This document shows, in pieces, positions 54,956 through 64,000 of a DNA stretch of 64,000 nt. A program made the position numbers and the translations under genes. This DNA comes from Ahaetulla prasina (Eukaryota > Chordata > Lepidosauria > Squamata > Colubridae). The stretch spans positions 18,069,783-18,133,782 of the forward strand of contig NC_080542.1 of assembly GCF_028640845.1 (NCBI RefSeq). Reading direction: 5' to 3'. The first letter of the stretch is position 1; each line of letters begins with the position of its first letter. The notes beneath the pieces were generated by a model. That model saw only the letters and a program-made list of their open reading frames with translations. It did no database searches and was not told the DNA's origin.

Positions 54956-55420
54956 TTGTGTTGGGATTGGAGGGGGGCGCAGCAGCCAGTGGTGCCAGCA
55001 TGGTCTGGCCTCCAATCCCCACACAAAGCAAGCTGACACATGCCAGGAACACATGACAAGATCTCAGACTCAGAGCCAAACCAAAACCTGGGATGCTGCA
55101 TCACAGCCATCTGCTCAAGACATCACATCACAGAACTCCAGAGGCCACAACACCAAAGCTCGGGAACAAAAGACTAGGACCATACACACACAGGATGCTG
55201 TGAGGCAGCCGGCCAATCTGCAAACACTCACTCCATCTACCAATCAAGATGCAACCACACAACTAACCAACCCGCTCACAGCAACCCTCCCCACCTCCCC
55301 ATCAATATTTATAGAGAGACGGCAGCTCCGACCATGCTTTGCTCACACAAGCACGAAGCCGAAAGCACCAGCCTGAAGATGATGAGTGAGACCTCGTCGA
55401 AACATTGAATATGCCAAGAC
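54956..55420 (+). repeat. Possible Penelope-like element end
   Basis: Non-coding sequence ending CACCAGCCTGAAGATGATGA...GTCGAAACATTG (55368-55407), reminiscent of Penelope-like element ends and of a degenerate hammerhead core. The start contains two inverted short copies of TTTGTGTxGGGATTGGAGG. Low certainty. Confidence 0.35.

Positions 55421-55471
<51 letters not shown>
55421..55471. repeat. (AC)n microsatellite
   Basis: Uninterrupted CA dinucleotide run. Confidence 0.95.
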
Positions 55472-55472
<1 letters not shown>

Positions 55473-55489
55473 TTTATAAACAAACAAAC

Positions 55490-55985
55490 ATTTGTTGGTG
55501 TTTTCTTCATGGGTCAATCTTTTTGTTGTTTCTTCTTTCTTCCTTTCAATTTGATCTATTATAATTTTTTCTTCCAGGGGTATTTTCTCTCTTTTCTAGT
55601 TTTGTGCAAAAACAATTTGTGCTGCTGTTATTACATGTATAATCAAATAAATATTTTCTTTACTGGTTTTCTCTGGGAGAATACCCAATAAGAACAGCTC
55701 CAGTTTTAAATCAATGTGTTGTTGGGTCATTTCTTCTAACCATACCTTTATTTTCTTCCAATAATTTTTAGCTTCTGAGCATATCCACCACATATGATAA
55801 TATAATCCTGGTAACTGGTGACATTTCCAACATTTAGCTGATTTATCTTTAAACATTTTTGCCAATTTTTCAGGAGGCCTATGCCATCTATAAAACATTT
55901 TATATTGATTTTCTTTATATGCAGTGGACATTGTTAATTTGTAGTTCCTCTCCCATAACTGTTGTCATTTATCTAAATCTATTGA
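55490..55985 (-). mobile_element. L1 ORF2 C-terminal fragment, inverted
   Basis: Minus-strand 55596-55931 reads 111 aa containing KMFYRWHRPPEKLAKM, CWKC, YYHMWWICSEAKNYWKKI and HVITAAQIVFAQ. This is the conserved Cys-rich end of L1 ORF2. It is truncated on both sides and has inserted in the upstream part of the RNase pseudogene unit. Confidence 0.88.
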
Positions 55986-56225
55986 GTAAAGAGTCTGGAA
56001 AACTTTCATTGGTTTGCTTCCACTGGAAGGGGTGTAGCCTCTATAGAAATTCCATGGAGGAGCTTCCAAGGAAAATTCCCTAATTTTGACAACAGGGAAA
56101 GTTGTCAAAATTAGGATTTTCCATAATAGCTAACATAGAAAGGTCCTTTTCAGTGCTAGATATTTCAACCACTGGTTTCAGATGGAGGTATTCATGCATC
56201 TTCTCCCTTTCTTCTGTGGCAACAG
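55986..56225 (+). pseudogene. Intron relic of the RNase pseudogene unit
   Basis: It matches 36950-37174 (CTGGAAAACTTTCA, TTGACAACAGGGAA, AGATATTTCAACCACTGGTTTC). The acceptor has changed from GTGGTAG to GCAACAG and is still usable. Exon 1 is not adjacent: the L1 fragment and older repeats intervene. Confidence 0.75.
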
Positions 56226-56643
56226 CTGATCATGCTGTTCAAGCGATTTGGCCTTGGGCTCTTCATAGTCCTGTCCTGATGCTGGGCACCTTCGCTGTTG
56301 ACTACCCAACCTTCCTGAGGCAGCACTACAATAACCCCAAGAGCAATGTGCACAAAAGTTACTGCAATGCAATGATGCAAAGCCGAGAGATGACCAGCCC
56401 CAATTGCAAGCCGTTGAACACTTTCATCCATGACACAAAATCACTGCTGTGTGTGGAAGTGAAGGAACACCTTTTGGAAATGGATTGCGACGTAGCCGGC
56501 GGCAGTTCTGGGTCACGACCTGCAGAATGAGAGGATCCTCTATTCTCCCTCCTTGTGAATACAGGGAAACCACTTCGCCCAGATATATTGTCATTGCTTG
56601 TGAGAACAGGTTGCCTGTGCACTACGAGGAAGGTCAGATTTAA
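56226..56643 (+). pseudogene. RNase A-superfamily pseudogene with canonical catalytic residues
   Basis: The coding exon begins after acceptor CAG (56223-56225), with ATG at 56232. A 7-base loss in the signal peptide (about 56270, between CATAGTCCTG and TCCTGATGC) shifts the frame. A second indel just after the NTFIHD motif (about 56435-56450) shifts it again before the half that carries VTTC, PPC and PVHYEE. Ignoring the breaks, it has His in RQHY, Cys-Lys in NCKPLNTF, Thr in NTF and His in PVHYEE, the most standard set in this cluster. A third indel relative to the 37183 gene ends it at GQI. With these breaks no complete RNase can be made. Confidence 0.88.
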
Positions 56644-56909
56644 CAGTATCTGAAGATGATCCGGGTGGATCAGATAGTGTCATCCTCAAGGTGGATGGTC
56701 TTCCATGGACAAGATCTCATTTTCTTCTGATCCTGTGGCTCATTTCTTGCAGGCTTTTTCATGATTGTTACCATTGTAATCTACCTAAATATTTGCCCTG
56801 CTTTCATTTTGTCTCTTTACCCTTCAGCCAAGGGTAAAGATTCAGAAGCCTGAATATCCTAAATGTTATGTAAACCCACAATAATCAATTCCTCTACCAA
56901 ATGCTTTTA

Positions 56910-56915
56910 AATAAA
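56910..56915 (+). other. Poly(A) signal of the RNase pseudogene
   Basis: AATAAA followed by GAGTTGCAT, homologous to 37881-37886. Confidence 0.6.
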
Positions 56916-57079
56916 TGAATAAGAAAGAGTTGCATCGCATCTCTGTTGTTTGTATAGCCTCATTTCTTCGTAAATATTTTTTGCTTTTTTCAAAGAGATG
57001 GTGATCAGATTCATCATGCATTAAACTTACCAAAATTTCTCCTCTTATGAAATAGTTCTTAATTAGTTCTCCCTGAACA

Positions 57080-57310
57080 CATCAGGGTCCTGTTTGTGAT
57101 GGTCCCCAAATTTTATTCTTTTTTTAAAAACATGAATGGCTCTTCTGAGCCTTTTGTAGTTCTTGATTTTTTACTTGGAAGGGATGCAAAACCAACCAGC
57201 AGAAAGGGAAAGTATAGTACAATTAATACTTCACATAAGCCTTTGTGAACCAGTGTCAGGCAATCCTAGATCTAGCGGCTATCTTAGAAAGACACTCAGG
57301 CCTTTCCTCA
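57080..57310 (+). repeat. Third copy of the downstream block of 38063
   Basis: Shares AACCAGTGTCAGGCAATCC and ATCCTAGATCTAG and the order of 39140-39235. It shows that the pseudogene unit was duplicated together with its 3' flank. Confidence 0.7.
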
Positions 57311-57527
57311 TTGCTCAGCCATTTTAGAGGCACTCCTCTGGCAACGGCAAGGCCGATGTGAGCTGGCAAGATGGTGGCCACCAAGGAGACAAAAAAGTCT
57401 TTAGAGTCCATAAACTCTAGGCTTCAGCTGGTTATGAAAAGTGGTAAATATGTACTTGAATCTAAACAAACTCTGAAAATTATTCAGCAGTGTAAAGCCA
57501 AGTTGATTATCCTAGCCCAGGGTGTCA

Positions 57528-57867
57528 AACTCAAGGTCCGCAGGCCGGATCAGGCTTGCGGGGTATTTCGATCTGGACCGCAGGGCCACCCTGGAAAAAT
57601 GAAGGACCAGCCCACGGTGCCTCTGCCAGTGAAAATGGAGCTCACTGAGTTTCATTTTCCCTGGCAGAGGGTTGCAGGAGGCCGTCACAGCCAAAAACGG
57701 AGCTCAGGAGCCCATTTTCGCTGACAGAGTGCTCAGGCCACCACAGGCGCCCCTCACACGAGTGACGTTGAGCTAGCCATGCCCACCCTGGCCACGCCCA
57801 TCCGGGGCCCCCAAGGTCAAACACAAACCTGATACAGCCTTCGATGAAATCAAGTTTGACACCCCTG
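57528..57867 (+). mobile_element. hAT-type MITE
   Basis: Starts CAGGGTGTCAAACTC and ends AAGTTTGACACCCCTG, with a perfect 8-bp duplication tcctagcc at 57520-57527 and 57868-57875. The sequence just before it (57310-57520) looks like a processed or LINE-like fragment with one short open frame. Confidence 0.93.
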
Positions 57868-57991
57868 TCCTAGCCAATAACTCTCCTGCTTTGAGAAAAT
57901 CAGAAATTGAATATTATGGCCAAAACTGGTATTCATCACTACAGTGGCAACAATATTGAACTGGGAACAGCTTGTGGGAAATACTACAGAA

Positions 57992-58769
57992 CAGCGGTCA
58001 CCAACTGTTGATTCATGGACCACTGGTGGTCCACGAGAAAATTTTCATGGTCCTCAGAAAACTTATTTGCATTTTTTATATTGCACTAAATCAGGGGTCC
58101 TCAAATTATGGCCCCTGAGACAGAAACTTGAAATGAATGTTTGTATTGCTGCAGAGAGTCTTCCCTTTGGGGGCCTTTTTGTGTGGATCAGAGGGGGGCA
58201 GAAATTCCGACTTGGGGTCTGCTTCGGCCTCCTGGTGCAGGGCTTTGTGCGAAGGCTGGAGGGAAGTGCTATTGGTGGTAAAGAGCCGGAGGACTTTGTT
58301 CCAGTGGGACTGCATCATGGCCTGGAACTGGCTGACCATCTCAGCCTGCTGAGCCTCCAGGTACCGGTACCTGGCTTTGCACTTCTGCAGGTCTTTCCTC
58401 TGCTTGGAAAGCCTATGCTTCTAGTCCTCAATGAGGTGCTTTTGCTGATCCTCCTTCTCAGCCAGATCCAATTTGAACTGAGCCAGCTGTTTTGGCAACT
58501 CTTTCTCATGGTGGCTGCTTAGCTTCAGCAACTGCTTCCTGTTGGGGCCCTAAGGAGCCCGGGTGGGGAGGCGAGGAGTAGCTGGGAGCAAGTAGAGGCT
58601 GGCAAGGCACCCTTCAACGTGAGTGATATTGAGTTGACCACGCCCACCCAGTCACATGCTCACCTAGCCATGCAAACCCAGTCAATCATTAGGCAGATCA
58701 TATTAGTGATCCACGGGATTTAAAATTATGAATAGTGGTTCCTGAGCTCCGAAAGGTTGGGGATTCCTG
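57992..58769. mobile_element. Composite hAT-like element with captured coiled-coil sequence, copy 2
   Basis: Same structure as 18784-19562, with outer ends CAGCGGTCACCAACT and AGGTTGGGGATTCCTG. Flanking 8-mers ctacagaa/ctacagag match at 7 of 8. The minus strand again encodes the charged coiled-coil-like segment (58509 down to 58130; AQFQ-like SQFQAMMQSHWNKVLRLF), with the same in-frame TAG as copy 1. Confidence 0.75.
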
Positions 58770-58779
58770 CTACAGAGTA

Positions 58780-59870
58780 TGTACACTTGCTATAATTGAC
58801 CCAGGTGACTCTGACATCATTAGAAGCATGCCAGAGCAAACCAATGAGAAATAAAATTAATAAACTTTAAATTTTGTGTAATAAAAAAAGAAAAGAAACT
58901 CAGCTATCACAACGGCAGACACCACTGCAAACAGAATCAGGGAAGATTTACCTATCTTAATTCCATTTTTCCTTGTATCATGCCTAGTGCAAAGAACCAA
59001 GGGCAACACAAGCAGCTATTTAGAATAGTTTCTTTACTATTGTTCACCTATAGACAGGACTCTGGTCAGATTAAAGCACAAATCTGCATCAGAATTACCG
59101 GTATATATACCCTGAAAAAGGTTGGAGTGTGTCCACCCTTTCCTGCATACCAAGGACTTCAGGCTGAGCTGCCATTTTGCTCTTTAGGAAGTTACTTCAA
59201 GGAGTTACCTCAGAGTAGTTTATTGTTGCTCAAGATAGGAATCTTGCCAGACAAAAGGACAAGCTACATAAGTATTAGATATATCCTTAAAAGGAAGATC
59301 CTGCTTTGTACCACCTTCCACCACGTATCACCTCTGTGATGTAGCTGTAGGTAAAGGGGTAGAAGCAAAGAAACAGAGTTTTGAATCGTTTTCTAGTTTG
59401 CTTCTGTTCCAGCTTGGCTTTTCAGGGACAATCTCCACACATGAGCACAGTATTTGCACAGGGGCTCCCCTGTTCTCTAAACCACCAAAATTAAATTAAC
59501 CCTTTTGCTTTAGCACCAAAGCATGGACGAGCCACTCCAGCTGGGCTAATATAATGTGCTGACTGTATATTAGTCAGAGGATGCTAAGCAGTCTGCAGCA
59601 TGTAACATAACACCATAATAAAATTATAACATCATCTCTTGTTAACCATTACAGGGTAGTCTGTTAGAATTCTCTTTATATATGGAACCACTGATCAAAG
59701 AGTACTGTCACCATGTGCTTTACTGCTCAACTATTTTAACTGTAACAGGAAACTCTACTTAGAACAAAAGAGCATAGAGTATATACCATAGATCCAAATT
59801 TGAAACACTGCCATCTACTGACTAAATATTACTGTAGTTATTGCATAAAAATATATTCTCGAAATGAATT
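58780..59870. other. Gene-free stretch
   Basis: A 119-codon open frame (58980-59339) has no signal peptide, domain or splice context that I can recognise, and lies in repeat-like sequence. I do not call it a gene. Confidence 0.5.
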
Positions 59871-60150
59871 CCAACATAGCCCTCGACTTACAATCATTTG
59901 TTTGGTGACCATTCAAAGTTACAGTGGCACTGAAAAAGTGACTTATGTCTGTTTTCATATTTACAACCATTGTGGCATCTCCATGGTCATGTGATCAAAA
60001 TTGGGATGTTTGGCAGTTGGTTCATATTTATGATGGCTGCAGTATCCTAGGATCAAGTGATCATCTTTGTCCAGTATGCAGATTTATTATTATTTTCATC
60101 CAAGGATGCAGCTTAGATTTTTCTCAGTGTTAGCTGTACACAAGTCCCCT
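59870..60150 (+). repeat. Diffuse interspersed repeat
   Basis: Same family as 2950-3970 (GTGACCATTCAAAGTTACAG, CATGGTCATGTGATCAAAAT). Confidence 0.7.
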
Positions 60151-60162
60151 CCCTAGCAGTCC

Positions 60163-61200
60163 TCCTAAAATTGGCCTGTAACAACTGTTAAATAACAAGT
60201 TTTCATGTTTTATTTTTTCCTCACCCTCTAAATCACTTCCAGATGTTTTTTCTTCCCATTGTTAAGAGAGACAGAAAAAAAAGTTAAATTAACATGTTTT
60301 CTTTAACTTCGTCAGCTGCAGGAGAAACTATGCTTATTACCTAATTTATTATTACAGAGTTACAATTCCAACACATCAAAGGAAATTTTAAAAAGAAATG
60401 GGCCAGATGTTCTTAATAACAAGCAATAACTTTTTAGAACCAGCTTTCCTTTTTGATGGTCTCGCCTTTCCGCAAAGGGGCCAATTGCAAAATATTTTGG
60501 CACTTTAGGATTTTCGTGGAATTTGTTTTCTTCCTTTCTCTTTGCCTCCACCCACCTCTACAAAGGAGAAAACACAGCTCAAAGAGAAAGACGTGTCTGC
60601 TTTTTTCCTGCAAAGCAACTGAGAAAAATCAAAAGGGGGAGCGATCCAGCCTCAGAGTTTCGGGTGAGTTCCTAAAATGTCTAAAGATTTTCTCTGAAGC
60701 ATGGTGGATAAAGGGGGAAGATAAATCAAGAATCAGAAGGAACAGGAAAAAATTGGAAGTCATCTAGGCCGACCTCCTAGTCAGCTTTGATGAACTATCA
60801 GAAAAGTTGAAAAAGGCATTTGGATTCTTACATTCAATCCATTCCATAAGATCCCCAACTACATCTTTCTAGCTTCCACTTCAGTTTCTCTAGAGCAGAA
60901 GTTGCTTCTTCCCTATTTTGTCATCTAAATGCATTGCCCAGGTTTGGTTCAAATCTACTGTAATTTCTGCATATTGTCTGGAATAATTGGACTAGGAGAT
61001 CTGAGTTCTTTCTATCCTTTGTTTGTTCTGTAAACATGGGTATGCATTCAAACTTCATCTTTACATTCCTTTTTAGTTCCTCTTCATTTGATTCTTCTTT
61101 AAATACCCTCCTGAAAACTTGTGATTTTTAAGTGTAGGGAGAAAAATCTATCTAGTTCAGTTCCAAGCCGCGAATAAAATGGAGGCTGCTTCAGAAAGAA
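60163..61200 (+). repeat. Exon-like block, sister of 53278-54250
   Basis: See 53278. The donor-like GTGAGTTCC is at 60664. Homology resumes at 61140-61200 with 54470-54550 (AGTTCCAA...AAATAAAATGGAGG). Confidence 0.5.
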
Positions 61201-61214
61201 AATTTATAGATAAA

Positions 61215-61401
61215 TGTAATGTATTTGAATTTTAGGAGGGAAATTTGGGCGAGAAAATGCACGTTGCTGATTGGCTGATGCCTCAGCCAAATTACTATTT
61301 AAAGAGGGGTTTTGCCTGTTGTTCTTCGCTGGGATCACAATAAATCAAAGAGCTGTCGTCACTTGTATCGTCTCCTGCCTCTTCATTGCTCGAACATAAC
61401 A
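61215..61401 (+). mobile_element. Short solo LTR (187 bp)
   Basis: Starts TGTAATG and ends CATAACA, with a perfect 5-bp duplication ataaa at 61210-61214 and 61402-61406. Inside are a TATA-like TATTTAAAG (about 61300) and AATAAA (about 61340). The small size suggests a compact retroviral or TRIM-type LTR. Confidence 0.78.
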
Positions 61402-61554
61402 ATAAACAGGACTACAGTGTGCAGCTCTGGGACAGCTAACAAATTAGCTTGATGACTGCAAGTTTTTGAAATGCTGCAGGGATTGTGTGATATAGTGAAC
61501 CTGGTGTCTTCTACTATGTCAATGGTGGCGGGTTACTCATATTATGTCCTAAAA

Positions 61555-62071
61555 CAGTGGTAGTCAACCTGGTCCCTACCGCCCACTAGTGGGCAGTCCA
61601 GCTTTCATGGTGGGTGGTAGGGGTTTTGTCCGCTACTGAAGCACTTTCCTTTTTTTTTAATTTAATTGACTTTTTAAAAAATTTTCACGGCATTATTTAA
61701 AAACATTTTCATTAGGTTTCCATAAAATTCCCCGTGACAATTTAAATTTCTGAAAATATACTATTTTTATCGCCTGTGCATAAGTTTAGTTCACGTTACA
61801 TAAATGAAACTAAATGGCGCTATAGTGCGACTGCAAACAAAAGAGCCTCGTCCCAGAATAGCTCGCACATCTCCTCCCACACTACCCAGCTGTAACAGAC
61901 AAGCAGAGCTGGTAGCCGGTGCCCCCCCAAACCCAATCCATGATGCGCAAGAGGCATGCGCAGACAACGATACTTGGCACATTACTGTGAAACCGGTGGG
62001 CAGTTAGAAAATGTTACTACTAACAGAGATACAAAAGTGGGTGGTAGGTATAAAAAGGTTGACCACTGCTG
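61555..62071 (+). mobile_element. hAT-type non-autonomous element
   Basis: Starts CAGTGGTAGTCAACC and ends AAGGTTGACCACTGCTG, with a perfect 8-bp duplication tcctaaaa at 61547-61554 and 62072-62079. No transposase frame. Confidence 0.9.
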
Positions 62072-62239
62072 TCCTAAAAGGTCACATCCTCAGAATCTGG
62101 GTGGGGGAGGGATGTAAATTTTGTCCTGTCTTTAGAATTTGGGTGGGGAGGGATGTATATTTTAATCTTATCGCTGGAGGTGAAGGTGTTTTGTTTCTGA
62201 ATAAGCGGGGCCAGGATTTCTTAATGGGCATCTGCTGTA

Positions 62240-62590
62240 GGCTATTAATAAATACTTGGAGCTGCTTTCTGCCTCTAAAAACATGTTTCTCCATTTATCC
62301 TTTGCGGAAGTATAATTATTCTACTTCTTTTAATATCTCCCAAAATATTTCATTCTCTGGGGGCAGGGAGGCTTCCCACATAAATTCAGCCAACAATGCC
62401 TAATGCCTAACTACTTTATAGGTCAAGAAATATATTTTTCCTCTTTTCCAAAGAGTATTTTGATATTTACTTTTATTGATTTTTTCCCCTTTACTGCTTT
62501 GATTAATATTTTTAATTGCTCCTTCTATTAGACATATTCTTGAAAATTGATGAATCTCTCTATATAAAGGTGAAATACCACTCACGCATC
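62240..62590 (-). mobile_element. Probable LINE coding fragment, inverted
   Basis: Minus-strand text (QFSRICLIEGAIKNINQSSKGEKINKSKYQNTLW) resembles LINE ORF2 C-terminal sequence. A related piece lies at about 54360-54480. Assignment is tentative. Confidence 0.4.
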
Positions 62591-63390
62591 ATCACAAAAT
62601 CTCCAGAACAGTAAAGCCTATAAACTTGAAATTGAAACATGTATGTTCCTCTTGGCTTCTAGGTGCTTGCTAAGAAAGGATTTTTTGAAATGACCATCAA
62701 ATTGTTAGTATTTCTTACATTATTATTAACACACTCTGATGCTAAGGAGTTAAATGTTCTCCTCCCCCTCCCCACCTGAAAAGAACTCTGTTCCAACTGC
62801 CACTTGGGCGTGGGCGCGGCCAGTGCATGACTCATCCAGTTTGCAGGCTGGGAGTTTAGACATTTTACTCCTCACCTGAAAGGGAGAGAAAGGGATAAGA
62901 TAGGAGAGGCCTCTGTGGGGCAAGCCTGAAGGAGAGAAGTGTATAGGAGAGGATCAATGGGGCCAGCCTGAGGGAGAGAAAGGGATAGGAGAGGCCGATA
63001 GTAACTACTTATTAACTGTCAAGATGTAAGTATCGATTTATCAAGCCCGATCATATAGTTTCGTAGTGGAGTACAAGTACCCAGCTAGTATTTTAAAAAG
63101 AAATCTTGTAAGACAAGCGGTTTTATGCAGCTTAATCTTAAAGGGTACAGAAAAGGGGACGAATGGTTAATAGAAAATCCTAACTCATGTCTTTTTTCTT
63201 TCTTTCAGTCTTTGGCCTATTTATTCTCTCTTCCCTTTCAACTTAGAGTTATTTGGATATAAAATTGTCAGCAGTGCATGAGCAAATAGTCCATGTAGCT
63301 CAACAAGATCAAAGTCAATAAAAATAAAAATGTTGTTAAACTGGTACTGCAGTAGTAGAGTAGTAAGGAAAATATCAACTCTGTTCTTTT
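62591..63390. other. Gene-free stretch
   Basis: It contains a local purine-rich repeat (GGGAGAGAAxGGATA at 62882-62995) and otherwise unassigned sequence. Confidence 0.5.
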
Positions 63391-63394
63391 TTAT

Positions 63395-64000
63395 ATAGGT
63401 AGTCCTTGGCCTATGATCACAATTGAGGCCAATATTTCTGTTGTTAAGTGAGGGAGTTGTTAAGTGAGGGAATTGTCTGGTGGCTCAACAGATTAAGCAG
63501 TCTGTTATTAACACAGCTGCTTGCAATTACTGCAAGTTCAAGTCCCACCAGGCCCAAGGTTGACTCAGCCTTCCATCCTTTATAAGGTAGGTAAAATGAG
63601 GACCCAGATTGTTGGGGGCAATAAAAAAAAGCTGACTTTGTATATAATATACAAATGGATGAAGACTATTGCTTAACACAATGTAAGCCACCCTGAGTCT
63701 TCAGAGAAGGGCGGGATATACATTCAAATTAAAAAAAATAAAAAGTGTTAATCCTCATTTTGCAACCTTTCTTGCCACATTTGTTAGGTATTAGGTGATT
63801 CACTGCAGTTAAGTTAGTTAAGTTAATTGTTAAGTTAGTAATGAATGTTGTTAAACGAATATAGCTTCCCCATTGACTTTGCTTGTCAAAAGATCGCAAA
63901 AGATGATCACATGACCCTAGGACACTGCAACCTTCATAAACATGAGTCAGTTGCCAAGCGTCTGAATTTTGATCACTTGGTTGAAGTGATGCTGCAATGG
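63395..64000 (+). repeat. Diffuse interspersed repeat split by a SINE
   Basis: Same family as 16998-17390, running to the window end. It is interrupted at 63475-63745 by a tRNA-derived SINE of the 7547 family (GTTCAAGTCCCACC, CACCCTGAGTCTTCAGAGAAGGGCGG). Confidence 0.75.

Noticed and set aside
58980..59339. 119-codon open frame
   Set aside because: No signal peptide, domain, splice context or homology to other parts of the window. Length is compatible with chance in this composition.

Overview
The window is vertebrate nuclear DNA and most likely comes from a snake. Three things point there: several CR1 LINE copies whose 3' ends run directly into pentanucleotide microsatellites, long GATA/GACA (Bkm-like) arrays, and a dense mix of CR1, L2-like, L1, tRNA-SINE and hAT-MITE insertions typical of squamates. 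There are no operons, CRISPR arrays or bacterial features. Nearly all long open reading frames are either transposon proteins or translated microsatellites.

The host genes are a small cluster of secreted RNase A-superfamily (angiogenin-like, six-cysteine) genes. Each has the usual layout of a short non-coding first exon and a single coding exon. Three coding exons are intact: one on the minus strand at 2435-2866 and two on the plus strand at 29433-29891 and 37183-37629. A fourth (56226-56643) is frameshifted, and a fifth is a short relic (about 54690-54840). Three further promoter-plus-first-exon modules (33184-33268, 48956-49036 and an inverted one at 50229-50300) have lost their coding exon. 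The pattern is birth and death by duplication of blocks of several kilobases. The catalytic residues differ between copies: the 2435 gene has lost the C-terminal catalytic His and one structural Cys, the 29433 gene has Arg in place of the catalytic Lys, the 37183 gene keeps the triad and has gained two Cys, and the frameshifted copy carries the most canonical set.

Layout: 1-2400 repeats; 2.4-2.9 kb RNase gene 1; 3-6.4 kb old LINE pieces and unremarkable AT-rich DNA; 6.4-11.3 kb GATA arrays and a 1.49-kb tandem duplication carrying a LINE fragment; 11.3-20.7 kb LINEs, SINEs, a probable solo LTR and hAT elements; 20.75-26.0 kb a nearly full-length Ty3/Gypsy chromovirus with 546-bp LTRs, 5-bp target duplications and a self-priming site; 26.4-28.9 kb SINEs and MITEs; 27.7-30.2 kb RNase gene 2; 30.3-33.1 kb microsatellites, a perfect palindrome and a LINE; 33.2-37.9 kb RNase relic unit and RNase gene 3; 38-42 kb local duplication and a jockey-type LINE; 42.4-50.6 kb a second, damaged copy of the RNase block, invaded by an ORF2-less L1; 51-56 kb CR1, SINEs, (AC)n and an L1 piece; 56.1-56.9 kb RNase pseudogene; 57-64 kb hAT elements, a 187-bp solo LTR, SINEs and diffuse repeats.

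All identifications come from reading motifs, boundaries and internal repetition in the sequence. No database search was possible, so family names for repeats are best judgements.
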